Virus record (IMG/VR): IMGVR_UViG_3300032333_000065
Location: 1 to 36,135 of that record
Direction: 5' to 3' (one strand)
DNA from: a virus
Length of the DNA: 36,135 nt
Positions within the stretch are counted from its first letter, which is position 1. Every line of letters starts with the position of its first letter. Of the stretch, positions 1-8,590 are shown piece after piece. The position numbers and the translations under genes were made by a program. The notes under the pieces are model-generated. The model was not told where the DNA came from. It made no database searches and saw only the letters and a list, made by a program, of their open reading frames with translations.

Positions 1-123
1 AACATCTCAACTACATCGCTATACAGAGCACCTAACTCAGCAGGGCTTTGGTAGACCATAATCTCCCTGATCTCCTTCTGTAGCTTCTCCATCTCTTTCA
101 TAGCCACTACGTGATCTAGAGAG
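1..123. repeat. Terminal repeat, copy 1 (circular overlap)
   Basis: These 123 bases are identical to 36013-36135. The repeat lies inside a coding sequence that continues in frame across the join. It is therefore best read as the overlap of a circularly assembled contig, giving a unit genome of about 36,012 bp. A true short terminal repeat cannot be excluded from sequence alone. Confidence 0.95.
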
Positions 124-539
124 ATGTCCAGTAGCTCATCAGGTTCAATATACTGAGTGTCTATCCTTAACTGCTGATCAGCTATCTTCTTCCTCATAGC
201 TATCATCGCTTTAAAGAAGATCTTCAAGTTCTTTATGAGATCAGCTTTAATGTCCTGTTCACTATGTACTACTTTAGCAATGCGGTGATTAGGGGCCTTA
301 TTCACCTCAGAAACTGAGGCGATTGTTTCCGTCACTGAAGGCTTATCAGGCTTTTTCGACGGAAACAACTTAGATTTAATGAACCCCCATATACCTAGTA
401 CTTCATCTACGTGCTCTTTAGCCTCATCAAAGGTCTCTTTAGCTTTAAGGACTACACCTTTGTATTCTTTGTATAGCTCACATCCCTGCTGGATAGCCTC
501 AACAGCCTTGAGAGCACCAGCAAGGATTATTAGAGGCAT
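1..539 (-). CDS. Conserved phage protein, N-terminal part of a 243-aa protein split by the contig ends
   Basis: Reading leftward from ATG at 539 the frame is open to base 1 and continues in frame at 36012-35820 once the circle is closed, giving 243 residues. The protein starts MPLIILAGALKAVEAIQQGC, is rich in Lys and Glu with long predicted helices, and ends with one hydrophobic segment in the 35820-36135 part. It starts 3 bases after the TAA of the 498-aa internal protein and precedes the lysis genes. I do not recognise a function. It resembles unnamed proteins found between internal virion proteins and holins of marine podoviruses; a membrane-linked virion or lysis role is only inferred from position. 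Confidence 0.8.
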   Translation of the reverse strand, partial: MPLIILAGALKAVEAIQQGCELYKEYKGVVLKAKETFDEAKEHVDEVLGIWGFIKSKLFPSKKPDKPSVTETIASVSEVNKAPNHRIAKVVHSEQDIKADLIKNLKIFFKAMIAMRKKIADQQLRIDTQYIEPDELLDISLDHVVAMKEMEKLQKEIREIMVYQSPAELGALYSDVVEM

Positions 540-542
540 ACA

Positions 543-2039
543 TTACTGGCCTTCTGGGGGTACTAGGCCTGTTGAGAGTAAACCACGATAGGCTAAGTTA
601 GGAGGAGTAGGCATAGCCTGTCCTGAAGCAATCTGATTTGCAGCTTGTTGGGCAGCTCGTCTACGCATCAAACCTTGAAGAGTATCAGCAGCATAACCAG
701 TCACACCTACACCACCAGCAACCAGCGGTGCTTGGGTAGCTCCAAAGGTATAAGCTGCGGCAGACATCTTAGAACGTGTGGGATTAAACTGAGCAGCGAA
801 GCTCAATAAAGGATCTAAGCTACCACCTTTGATAACAGACTTAATGATATTCTGTTCTTGCTCACTGAACATATTCATCTTGTTTTTGTTAGCTGCAATG
901 TTAACAAAACCTCGACGGATAAGTTCACTCTCAGAAGCGTTAGGCATCTCTTTCTTGATCTCAGCTACGTTAAGAGCGTCTTCTAAGACCTGAGCACGAG
1001 AGGCATTACGCCAATCCTTACGAGCGTCCATTACCTTCTTAACAGCATCATCTAAACCTGCTTTACCAGCAATCAAGTCACGACCATTGAGCTTAGTAAT
1101 GTAGTTGTCGATTGAGTCTACCGCCACAGAACCTAAACGAGCTTCCTTAGGATCAGCACTGCCTTTAAGATTGTTAGCTAGTTGACGCAGACGGTCTACA
1201 GTGGAGAAGGGTACTCGTTGTGTGCCGATAATCTTTTCCATCTGTGCCAATGTACGCTCAACAGCAGCTGCTTCTGGAGATCCGGGAATCATGTTTGCAC
1301 TGTCTAAAGACTTACGGATGTCTCCAACCATATTCAGTGCGCTCTGAGGCTTAACAGCAATACCAGCGTCATCCACAGCTTTGTAGGAACGCGAAGCACG
1401 TTGCTTAACTTCCTCCATCGTAAAGACTGGCTTGTTCTCTTTAATTGCTGCACCAATAGCGCGGCCTGATGCACCTGCTGCCAAAGTACCTGCACCGACA
1501 GCTGCAATAGTAGCTGCTAGATCGCTACCTGTGTAGTCTTTAATAACTTCAGCAGTAGGTTGAGACACTAAGCCAGCAACAGCGGATACTGGAATCTGAC
1601 GAGCCATGTCAGCTGCCAATGCGGGGACATTAGGCGCTAACTTAGCAAGACCAGCCGTACCCATCATAGCTTGAGCACCAGCTTGGACAGCACGTTCACC
1701 CGTTGTCTGAGGTTCAGGTATACCCGCTTGTGTCAATGCCTGACTCTGTGCTTGAGCGAAACTAGGGATACGGCTTTCTGAGCCAATCAAATTAGCACCA
1801 ATATTGTACAAACCGCGACCAGCTTCTAATACCGCAGTAGCAGGAGCTGTGAAGCCTTCAATAGCGGCACGACCTGTTAGACCTAGCTGACGACCTAACC
1901 CACCTTGTTGTTGTTGAGGTTGTTGTTGCTGAGGAGTTGGTTGTGTCTTACCTGATAAGATGTTACCAATTTCATCGTCGCTCATGGTTTCAGGAAAGGC
2001 AACCACATTGTTACCTACCTGTATAAATTTTTCAGCCAT
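543..2039 (-). CDS. Putative internal virion / DNA-ejection protein (498 aa)
   Basis: A 498-residue protein whose start is fixed by a TAATG overlap with the preceding gene. Residues 1-30 form a short module containing VGNNVVAFP and MSDDEIG, seen at the start of many phage internal proteins. A Gln-rich tract follows (about residues 33-46), then Ala/Gly-rich helices (about 50-200) with amphipathic character, and a helical domain with many charged residues (about 210-420). It is the last of three consecutive large Ala/Gln-rich genes after the tail genes, where T7-like phages encode proteins ejected with the DNA. No lysozyme or transglycosylase motif is visible. The role is inferred from position and composition. 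Confidence 0.6.
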   Translation of the reverse strand: MAEKFIQVGNNVVAFPETMSDDEIGNILSGKTQPTPQQQQPQQQQGGLGRQLGLTGRAAIEGFTAPATAVLEAGRGLYNIGANLIGSESRIPSFAQAQSQALTQAGIPEPQTTGERAVQAGAQAMMGTAGLAKLAPNVPALAADMARQIPVSAVAGLVSQPTAEVIKDYTGSDLAATIAAVGAGTLAAGASGRAIGAAIKENKPVFTMEEVKQRASRSYKAVDDAGIAVKPQSALNMVGDIRKSLDSANMIPGSPEAAAVERTLAQMEKIIGTQRVPFSTVDRLRQLANNLKGSADPKEARLGSVAVDSIDNYITKLNGRDLIAGKAGLDDAVKKVMDARKDWRNASRAQVLEDALNVAEIKKEMPNASESELIRRGFVNIAANKNKMNMFSEQEQNIIKSVIKGGSLDPLLSFAAQFNPTRSKMSAAAYTFGATQAPLVAGGVGVTGYAADTLQGLMRRRAAQQAANQIASGQAMPTPPNLAYRGLLSTGLVPPEGQ

Positions 2040-3325
2040 TAAAGAGCCTCCACACGACCTGTTGCAGGGTTAAAACGATGAGTTGCTTTAGGCGCAGAAG
2101 GCGCTGGTTGTAATTGAGGATTAGCTCCTGACATTGAACTCTTCTTAGGTGCAATATCGCCTGCGCCTAGACCGGGAATAGCCGGAATACCAGAAGAAGT
2201 CAAAGTAGCGCGTTTAGCTTTCAAAGCTTCTTGGGTATTAGTCAAAGTTGCTTTTAAATCATCAAAAGCAGATGTTAGCAGTTCACGGTTTTTCCATGTG
2301 TCCTCATCTGCAATCTGATCACGAGCACGTTGTGCGTCACCTTCAGTTTGAGTTCCTTTAGCGAGTAACAATAGGTTATTAGCTTGCTCAAGGACTGCGC
2401 GTCTAAGTTGTTTAAACTCTTTAGTATCCGCTGTAGGTCTACCTAAGAAAGCTGATACACCGCGCTCCACGTTTTGATATAGTCCCAGATTAAGGTTTTC
2501 AATCTTAGGTGTCAAAGCATTAATTTTAGTAATCGATGAATTCAAAATAGTCATCTGCTCATCAACAGTACCTACTTCTTTCTGGATAGACGATGGTAGT
2601 CTAGTTGCAGGGGTTGTAGTAATTGTTCCTGTAACACCTCTTGTTGTTGTTGGAGCTGTTGTTGCTGTTGCGGGAGCTGTGGTGGTAGCGCCACCTTCTG
2701 TAGATGGTTGAGCAGCTTGTCTACCTACTAAAGCAGCAAGATTAGGCGCTGATGTCATCAAGTCGATAGGTTCAATAGTAGTAATCTGACCTGTATCCGC
2801 ATCACGGAAGATCTTAGGTTTGTTTTCTTGGCCTATCAGCCAACGAACTCGTGCTTCTTCTTCAGGAGACAACGTTTCCTTCTTAGCTAATTTAATCTCA
2901 GCATTGGCAATCATTTCACGATTACGCTCAGACACAGTAGTAGCTCCTGCTGTACGCAAAGCTTTGTCTGTTTGAGCTTTCTTTAGAGCTGCTGCACGAG
3001 ACATTTCAGCAAGCCGAGACGCATTAGCAGGATCAATAGAAGCCAAGCGTTGAGCTGCTTGCATAATGGATTCAGGATCAGTAGGATCCATGCCTTGCAC
3101 AGCTTGTTGACGCATAGTCTGAAGCTTCAACTGAGGATCTTGAGTACCTAACACGCCACCAGCAAGCTTACCTAGACCGTAACCTGACATACCAGCTAAG
3201 TAGTTAACTCGCTGATAAGGATCCATCGAAGCTTCTTGAGCTAACTGAGCTTGTACTTGTTGTCGTTGAGCTTGTTGGTATTGTTCAGGCGTAGTGAATA
3301 AACCCATTATAGAATCTGTTGCCAT
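2039..3325 (-). CDS. Putative internal virion protein (428 aa)
   Basis: A 428-residue protein. The N-terminal third is Gln/Ala-rich and helical, with MDPYQRVNYLAGMSGYGLGKL near residue 34. The middle (about 205-245) is a Thr/Ala/Pro low-complexity linker. The C-terminal part (250-375) is a predicted coiled-coil region, and the last 45 residues are Pro/Ala-rich. It lies 25 bases after the 312-aa protein and is coupled to the 498-aa protein by TAATG. This matches the second of three internal proteins in podoviruses. No enzymatic motif was found; the assignment rests on order and composition. Confidence 0.55.
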   Translation of the reverse strand: MATDSIMGLFTTPEQYQQAQRQQVQAQLAQEASMDPYQRVNYLAGMSGYGLGKLAGGVLGTQDPQLKLQTMRQQAVQGMDPTDPESIMQAAQRLASIDPANASRLAEMSRAAALKKAQTDKALRTAGATTVSERNREMIANAEIKLAKKETLSPEEEARVRWLIGQENKPKIFRDADTGQITTIEPIDLMTSAPNLAALVGRQAAQPSTEGGATTTAPATATTAPTTTRGVTGTITTTPATRLPSSIQKEVGTVDEQMTILNSSITKINALTPKIENLNLGLYQNVERGVSAFLGRPTADTKEFKQLRRAVLEQANNLLLLAKGTQTEGDAQRARDQIADEDTWKNRELLTSAFDDLKATLTNTQEALKAKRATLTSSGIPAIPGLGAGDIAPKKSSMSGANPQLQPAPSAPKATHRFNPATGRVEAL

Positions 3326-3350
3326 ATAATTAAGTATCTTTCTAGTGTGA

Positions 3351-4289
3351 TTAAGCTATGTAGCTACCGTAATCTGCGGCAGTTCCATAGGGTGAAGCAC
3401 TTTGACTAAATAAACCCTTAGTCCAATCGACCACAGCTTGATCAGCAGCTTGTCCAAAAGGAGACCTAGCGAATCCTGACATGGCTGAAGAGAAAGGACT
3501 CAAGGAGTTAGCCTTGAACATTGTATTAGCTGCGTTAGTGCCGCCTTGCAACAGAGCATTAGCAGCTTGTGCACCGCCTTGCATAGTCCTACCACCTAAG
3601 TTAGAGCCTATAGTCAGAGCGTCTTGACCTAAGCCTTCCACTGTACCCATCAAACCTAACGATGTCTGGAATGGGCTATAAGCACTAGACAATAAACCTT
3701 GACCGAAAGCTAATTGTTGTTGTCCTGCCTGTTGAGCATTAGCAGCTAACTGAAGGTCTTGCATGGCACGAGCATTTGCTAGAGCTTGATACTCAGGATT
3801 AGCCATACCTAAGTTACCACCTTGAGCGACTGACAAGCCTGTACGACCTGTGTTGCTCAACTGGTTCATCAAGTTAGCTGACTGTTGTTCACGACTAGGA
3901 GCCAACAGAGCTTGTTGACTAGCCATGTACTTCTGAGCTACTTCTTGAGGTGACTCAGAGATATACTGTCTACCTAAACTCAACAGCCTCGATGTGTCAC
4001 CTAAACCTGCTTGTGTCTGACCTGAGAGATATTCTTGGTATCGTTGAAGCTCAGGAGAGAGTGTGTAACTAGCACTAGACAACGCCCCTGATGGATCAAA
4101 TCCGAACTGAGAAGCTCCAAAACGTGATGTTACTCCTACAGGACGAAAACGAGCAGCATCAGCAGCCATCTGAGAAGCAGCTAACTGAGCATTAGCGGAG
4201 GTCTGAGCAGCCGATGTAGTTGCCTCAGCTTGTCGACTCGCAGGGCCTAAACCGAATAGGTCAGCTGTTGAGTTAATTATGTCACCCAT
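3351..4289 (-). CDS. Putative internal virion protein (gp14-like position, 312 aa)
   Basis: The start is set at ATG 4289, giving MGDIINSTADLFGLGPASRQ. A longer reading from 4361 overlaps the upstream gene by 70 bases and is unlikely. The protein has an N-terminal hydrophobic, Gly-rich stretch, then an Ala/Gln/Ser-rich helical body with repeated NAQQAGQQQLA-like segments. This composition is typical of short internal virion proteins that insert in the host envelope during DNA entry. It begins 2 bases after the stop of the 95-aa gene, within a tightly packed tail/internal-protein operon. Confidence 0.55.
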   Translation of the reverse strand: MGDIINSTADLFGLGPASRQAEATTSAAQTSANAQLAASQMAADAARFRPVGVTSRFGASQFGFDPSGALSSASYTLSPELQRYQEYLSGQTQAGLGDTSRLLSLGRQYISESPQEVAQKYMASQQALLAPSREQQSANLMNQLSNTGRTGLSVAQGGNLGMANPEYQALANARAMQDLQLAANAQQAGQQQLAFGQGLLSSAYSPFQTSLGLMGTVEGLGQDALTIGSNLGGRTMQGGAQAANALLQGGTNAANTMFKANSLSPFSSAMSGFARSPFGQAADQAVVDWTKGLFSQSASPYGTAADYGSYIA

Positions 4290-4291
4290 TT

Positions 4292-4579
4292 TTAGTACCC
4301 CAATCCGTAAATGTAGCCTGTCACGTTTCCGTCTTTCATAACTGTTTCCTTTTTTGTCCACCCTAAGGTCTTACCGAACTTAGCTAGTTTCTTGTTGTCT
4401 TTTTGCACGAAGGCTATTAAAGGCATTCCAACTAGATCTAATAATTTGTAGAGATCACTTTTAAAGTTTCTCTTAATCTCTATAGACCACTTCTTAACAT
4501 CTGTATGGAACCATAGAAGATCATCGTATAGTTCCAAGTACATGATGTAGTTATCTCGTAGTACTACAGGTGTCTTCAT
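4292..4579 (-). CDS. Small conserved virion-region protein, possibly a reduced GNAT-like fold
   Basis: A 95-residue protein with a Trp/His-rich start (YDDLLWFHTDVKKW, residues 17-30) and a C-terminus containing LIAFVQKDNKKLAKFGKTLGW (about 54-74) followed by a short beta-like tail. The second half resembles the end of acetyltransferase-like phage proteins placed next to tail fibre and internal protein genes (T7 gp13 position). Catalytic residues cannot be identified and the protein is shorter than a full GNAT domain. It starts 2 bases after the 46-aa gene. Confidence 0.55.
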   Translation of the reverse strand: MKTPVVLRDNYIMYLELYDDLLWFHTDVKKWSIEIKRNFKSDLYKLLDLVGMPLIAFVQKDNKKLAKFGKTLGWTKKETVMKDGNVTGYIYGLGY

Positions 4580-4581
4580 TG

Positions 4582-4722
4582 TTACTCATCTGCAGGTTCA
4601 GGCGTGTTGCCTTCTTCCAACCATTTTAAATAGGCTTGGTAGTCTGTGTTGGCGGGGTCGAAAGGGATGAAGGCGTTGTCTGTAATACGAATAACATTGT
4701 CTCGGCTTGTTAATTTATACAT
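4582..4722 (-). CDS. Tail fibre partner protein (46 aa)
   Basis: A 46-residue gene starting directly after the tail fibre stop (TAAATG). It contains [19 protein letters not shown] and ends in GNTPEPADE. This pattern is typical of small proteins encoded just after phage tail fibres, whose motif recurs at the end of tail-fibre assembly proteins. It may be a fibre chaperone or fibre-tip protein. Adjacency, conserved motif and absence of gaps on both sides support real coding. Confidence 0.75.
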   Translation of the reverse strand: MYKLTSRDNVIRITDNAFIPFDPANTDYQAYLKWLEEGNTPEPADE

Positions 4723-5682
4723 TTACAGCTCCGCACTTAAAGTAATAGATGTTGTAAAACTACCAGCACCTGTTCCACTGGCTCTGCGTCTGTCGTAGAT
4801 TGATCGTGAATCAACAGCATTTAAAGTTCCTGCAGAAGATGGGAAATTAAATGCAGAGGTACTTGTTCCTGCTACTGTTGGTGTTGCCCTCATCTGCGTT
4901 GCCCCATACGCCATAGCAGCATAATCAGAACCAGAGGATACTACACCTTCAAAATAAGCAGAGGTGGTCTGATAATAACGCTGACATAGCATCAACTCAG
5001 TACCATACGGGCGGTAGTCAAAGCTCGTTGCTGTTGAACTTTTTTCTAGTTGTGGTAAAGACAGTGTACCTGTATTAAATTCAATGTTGGTATTTGTTCC
5101 ACCAGTTATTGACCCTGTAACACCAGATGCGGAGAACGAACCAGCTCCAATTTTTCCTTGCGCTGTTCCTGTCCAACTAAGTGCATAAGTGCCTGACTCA
5201 AGATTTAAACCTTCAACAACTTGAATCAAAGAACCAGCACTAATTGTAAATGTGGTGACATTGTTAGAAGTAGCGAATGTGTAGGTGCATCCAGAAGCGC
5301 CAGCTTTAAATCGATCGTGTCCATATACTCCAGCTGATAAACTGACGGTTCCGGACACTGCACGTTGGTTAATCAATCCTTGACCATTGATGATGCGGTT
5401 CTTGAAGCCAAAAGTATTACCTAAAGCGCCAACAGCAGTAGACACAGCAGTACTTACAAAAGCTGTAGTAGCAATAGATGTATCATTATCGCCCGCTGTA
5501 GGCGTAGGAGCTGTAGGGGTTCCTGTCAGAGCTGGACTAGCTAAATCAGCTTTAGTAGCCACCGCCGTAGCAATGTTGTTAAACTCGGTATCGATCTCAG
5601 TGCCGCGAACAATCTTTAAAGCACTGCCCGGTGAGAGGGTGTCCTTTGAAGCAAAGTTAGTACTTTTTGTATAGTCTGTCAT
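4723..5682 (-). CDS. Tail fibre protein
   Basis: A 319-residue fibre. Residues 1-40 form an attachment-type domain with GTEIDTEFNNIATAVATKAD. A linker of the type LTGTPTAPTPTAGDN...IATTAFV (52-75), common in phage fibres, precedes a short helix. From about residue 92 there is a beta-rich receptor-side domain with NRIINGQGLINQRAVSG, and a YYQ motif near 237. Shorter than T7 gp17 but complete. It follows the nozzle gene by about 20 bases and is coupled to a 46-aa partner. Host range is expected to depend on residues after about 150. Confidence 0.85.
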   Translation of the reverse strand: MTDYTKSTNFASKDTLSPGSALKIVRGTEIDTEFNNIATAVATKADLASPALTGTPTAPTPTAGDNDTSIATTAFVSTAVSTAVGALGNTFGFKNRIINGQGLINQRAVSGTVSLSAGVYGHDRFKAGASGCTYTFATSNNVTTFTISAGSLIQVVEGLNLESGTYALSWTGTAQGKIGAGSFSASGVTGSITGGTNTNIEFNTGTLSLPQLEKSSTATSFDYRPYGTELMLCQRYYQTTSAYFEGVVSSGSDYAAMAYGATQMRATPTVAGTSTSAFNFPSSAGTLNAVDSRSIYDRRRASGTGAGSFTTSITLSAEL

Positions 5683-5701
5683 TTTGTGTGCATCTTTCCT
5701 A

Positions 5702-7246
5702 TTACGCTATTTTACCATTTTTTGCGTGAATTTCAAGTTTCTGGATACTTAATAAGTAGCCTTTTACTTCAGTCTCATACCCTGTCTGAATAACTTTACC
5801 GCTGCCTGTAGGATAGACAGTGATGGTTTGTAAGGCTATGCCATCAGTGTAGTAAGCTATGTTATATTCACCAACACCATAGTAACTCACAGCTTGATCT
5901 GTAATAGTCACGTTCTGAGACTGAAAAGCACCTGTGAAATCATAGGCCCATTTAACAGTAACTACTTGGTCAGTACCGCCGATGACAACTACTTTGAGTT
6001 TCTTCAAGATAGAAGTTACGTTAGGAGTCCCTAAGTCAGTATGCTGAGTGTAGTACTGCATCCGATACGTCACATCATCATTGTCGAAGTAACCTGTATA
6101 CTTACAGATGAAGCCGGGACGACCTAATAACAAACTACCGTCTGAACGCTGACAGAAGCTCTCAGGCTCCATAGTGTCCCATGTCGTAACTCGTAAGCTA
6201 CCATCAGGAAGAGCTGCCTTAGCATCGAAGCAATATACTTGCTTAGTCAGAGGCAGAGACAGTAAGTAGAAACCCTCACGAGGAGAGTACACTGACTTAA
6301 TATCAGCGGCTACTTCACCTGAGACAGCTGTAATGAGGTCGTTACGTACATTTTTAGACAAGTCGTTCAAAGGAGCTGACTTCTCTTGGATAGTACGAGA
6401 GATAGAGCGTAAGCCTGTTTCAGACAAGAAGATAACATCTGTGCCTGTGTTAGCCACTGAGTCACGAGCGATACAGCCAATACCTGTCACGACATCAGCA
6501 AGAGTCATTGTCGCTGGTGTATTAGCACCTTGATAAATCAGGATGTTACGCTTACCGAAGATGTACAGGAAGTTGTTATGAGCAGCTAAGGCAACAATGG
6601 TGTCTCCACCCTTAGGCCACACAGTAGTCGTATCCAATGTACCCGCTGTGCCTGATCCCCACTTATGAGGGTTCTTAGTGTCAGACCATTGAACAGTTAC
6701 TTTGTCTGTCGTGGTATCAGCATTCCACATACGTCCATAGGCGCTGATAATAATATTAGCCAGTTGGACTGTACCGTTATAACCTGATTCTTGGTCTACA
6801 CGATAGTAAGTAGTCGTAGAAGTTCCGGGATCAAATCCGATAGGGACATGGCCTCGTTGGAAGAAGTACAAGTCACCATCGAGATAAGCTGTAGACCAGT
6901 TACTGTCTGTGATTGTCGGAGCTGTACCTACGCCATTAAAGGTAACTTCAGAGAGAGTAGTACCTACTAACTTAAAGATCTTGTTGTTACCTGCACACAA
7001 GGTATATGAAGTACCGTCTTTATCAATCAGTTCGGTGATAACTTTAACATCAGCAGTACCTAAAGCAGCTAAGGTGCTATGCTGCTTAGTGTAGCCTTTA
7101 CGAGCACCGATACGTCCATACTGATCGATAACACAGTTGTTAGCTACTAAGGCCCATCCCTTATCTAAATCTAAACTGCTATCCTGCGTGTTCAGGCCGA
7201 AGAAGCCCGGAGCAGTGATCGAGAAGGCTTGAATCTGTTGTGCCAT
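5702..7246 (-). CDS. Tail nozzle / tail tubular protein B-like
   Basis: A 514-residue protein starting at ATG 7246 by a TAATG overlap with the adaptor gene; a start 15 bases upstream is less likely. The N-terminus contains ITAPGFFGLNTQDSSLDLD followed by ANNCVIDQYGRIGARKGY, a signature of beta-propeller nozzle proteins in marine podoviruses. The rest is beta-rich with repeated short Trp/Tyr strands, as in T7 gp12-type nozzles (T7 gp12 is larger). The position between adaptor and fibre supports the role. Confidence 0.8.
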   Translation of the reverse strand: MAQQIQAFSITAPGFFGLNTQDSSLDLDKGWALVANNCVIDQYGRIGARKGYTKQHSTLAALGTADVKVITELIDKDGTSYTLCAGNNKIFKLVGTTLSEVTFNGVGTAPTITDSNWSTAYLDGDLYFFQRGHVPIGFDPGTSTTTYYRVDQESGYNGTVQLANIIISAYGRMWNADTTTDKVTVQWSDTKNPHKWGSGTAGTLDTTTVWPKGGDTIVALAAHNNFLYIFGKRNILIYQGANTPATMTLADVVTGIGCIARDSVANTGTDVIFLSETGLRSISRTIQEKSAPLNDLSKNVRNDLITAVSGEVAADIKSVYSPREGFYLLSLPLTKQVYCFDAKAALPDGSLRVTTWDTMEPESFCQRSDGSLLLGRPGFICKYTGYFDNDDVTYRMQYYTQHTDLGTPNVTSILKKLKVVVIGGTDQVVTVKWAYDFTGAFQSQNVTITDQAVSYYGVGEYNIAYYTDGIALQTITVYPTGSGKVIQTGYETEVKGYLLSIQKLEIHAKNGKIA

Positions 7247-7908
7247 TACGCTGGAATCCAAGCATCATTTTCAGGGGAACGAGCCAGCTCAATAGCGATC
7301 ACATCAGCCAAAGCTTTCTTAGCTAATCCGTAGCACTCAGATACAGACAATCCACCATCTTCACCACGATCCACCAAAGCCCTAGCGAGAGCACCTAAGA
7401 CGATAGGTTCTTTAGGCAGCTTAGTTGTGTCTGAGTCAGCAGTCATGTCAGATTCTGGAACGACCAAGCTAAAACGAATGCTATTAGTACCTACTGGAAT
7501 AGGCCAGAGCATGACTTGAGTGTCACCGTTGCTATCTACACCGTTGAAGGCATATTCACTAGGATCAGCATTCTGAGGAGATGCGGAACTGTACACCCTA
7601 CGTTCAATTTTATCGACAGTAGTAGGTGTTAATGAACCGTAGTCAGTAATGTCTAGTACGTTAGTGACACGGAAACGAGTACCAGCGCCTGTCAAGGTAT
7701 AACCAGTATATTGACTAGCTGTGGTAGTGATTGTCACAGAAGTGTTGAAGGCATCCCAATCGTAAGCATCAGCGCACTCACGTTTAGCATCGTTAACAAA
7801 CTTACCTACGAGAGTACTCAAAGTAGTGTCTGTTACAGCATTCACCTGTGGCTCACGAAGACGTACTAGAACGTCATTCACGAGAGAGAGGAAAGTCGGT
7901 AATGCCAT
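7246..7908 (-). CDS. Head-tail adaptor / tail tubular protein A-like
   Basis: A 220-residue protein. It opens with MALPTFLSLVNDVLVRLREP, a helix typical of podovirus adaptor proteins (T7 gp11, P22 gp4 type). The middle is beta-rich and contains DWDAFNTS. The C-terminal helices contain EPIVLGALARALVDRGEDGG, which recurs in this family. It would bind under the portal and carry the nozzle encoded just downstream (TAATG overlap). Length is close to T7 gp11 (about 196 aa). Confidence 0.8.
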   Translation of the reverse strand: MALPTFLSLVNDVLVRLREPQVNAVTDTTLSTLVGKFVNDAKRECADAYDWDAFNTSVTITTTASQYTGYTLTGAGTRFRVTNVLDITDYGSLTPTTVDKIERRVYSSASPQNADPSEYAFNGVDSNGDTQVMLWPIPVGTNSIRFSLVVPESDMTADSDTTKLPKEPIVLGALARALVDRGEDGGLSVSECYGLAKKALADVIAIELARSPENDAWIPA

Positions 7909-7910
7909 GA

Positions 7911-8111
7911 TTACTTATTCTTCTTGTTAGCTTTGTTCTTCATGGTGCGCTGACCACGCATGGGCATCTTAGCTTCAGACATGGCAATGGCGATAGCCTG
8001 TTTACGGTCTTTAACGACAGGGCCACCTTTACCGCTATGGAGAGTACCTTCTTTGTACTCACCCATAACCTTACCGATTTTCTTAGTTTGTTTCTTTGTT
8101 GAAGTAGCCAT
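7911..8111 (-). CDS. Small basic DUF6496-like protein
   Basis: A 66-residue, strongly basic protein (many Lys). It contains GKVMGEYKEGTLHSGKGG and then RKQAIAIAMSEA, the pattern I associate with DUF6496, found in phages and bacteria without known function. It sits between capsid and adaptor genes, 2 bases upstream of the adaptor start. The charge suggests nucleic-acid or virion association. Confidence 0.7.
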   Translation of the reverse strand: MATSTKKQTKKIGKVMGEYKEGTLHSGKGGPVVKDRKQAIAIAMSEAKMPMRGQRTMKNKANKKNK

Positions 8112-8122
8112 GTCTTGATTCC

Positions 8123-8326
8123 TTACTTAAATACTCTATCCATGAAGAATGTGATACCACCGCCAACTAAAGATGCAATAGTCATCCCCATCCAGAAACC
8201 ACCTTTAGACTTGTTGGCTAACTCTAAAAGGCTTCTTACGTCTTTACGTAAGTCGGATACTTCGCCTTGGAGGGCTTCAACCTGTGCTTCTAGCTTACCA
8301 AACTCACGAGCTGAAACCTCATCCAT
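8123..8326 (-). CDS. Coiled-coil single-pass membrane protein
   Basis: A 67-residue protein. Residues 5-40 are a heptad-rich coiled coil (REFGKLEAQVEALQGEVSDL), followed by one transmembrane segment (about 43-62, Gly-rich) and a short basic tail. It resembles XhlA-type haemolysin-associated or accessory holin proteins, but it lies among head genes rather than lysis genes. The start overlaps the previous stop as TAATG. Confidence 0.65.
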   Translation of the reverse strand: MDEVSAREFGKLEAQVEALQGEVSDLRKDVRSLLELANKSKGGFWMGMTIASLVGGGITFFMDRVFK

Positions 8327-8517
8327 TACTCCACCTCTGGTGTGTCAGCAGTAACTTTCTTAGGACGGCCTACAGTCTTCTTAGGCTCTTCTGTATCGAC
8401 AGGGGCCTCATCAACCACGAGTTCGTAGTCAGGATGGTTCTTCATCGAGTCAATATCGACTTGGTGTTCAAAAGTAACGGTGTTACCGCTGAGTAGGCAT
8501 TTAAAGGTTGCAGACAT
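8326..8517 (-). CDS. Hypothetical protein with AT-hook-like tail (63 aa)
   Basis: Start chosen at ATG 8517 because AGAGGA lies about 9 bases upstream on the coding strand; a longer frame to 8550 lacks this. The protein reads as a small beta domain (FKCLLSGNTVTFEHQVDID), an acidic linker and an AT-hook-like GRPKK near the end. Similar short proteins with a GRPKK tail occur beside capsid genes in aquatic phages. Function unknown. Confidence 0.65.
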   Translation of the reverse strand: MSATFKCLLSGNTVTFEHQVDIDSMKNHPDYELVVDEAPVDTEEPKKTVGRPKKVTADTPEVE

Positions 8518-8549
8518 ATAAAGGTTATCCTCTGTTAGTAGATACACCA

Positions 8550-8576
8550 AAGGAGATCCCTTGTGAGGATCCCCTT
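8550..8576 (-). terminator. Hairpin after the capsid gene (partial terminator or processing site)
   Basis: Arms 8550-8559 and 8567-8576 pair over 10 positions with one G-U wobble in the leftward RNA, around a 7-base loop. It begins 14 bases past the capsid stop. There is no U-tract, so a leaky terminator, RNA-end stabiliser or processing site is more likely than a full stop. Confidence 0.55.
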
Positions 8577-8590
8577 CAGTTTAGCTACTA

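Noticed and set aside
1-123. True direct terminal repeat as in T7
   Set aside because: It is inside a coding sequence and has a length typical of assembly overlap; physical ends cannot be decided without reads.
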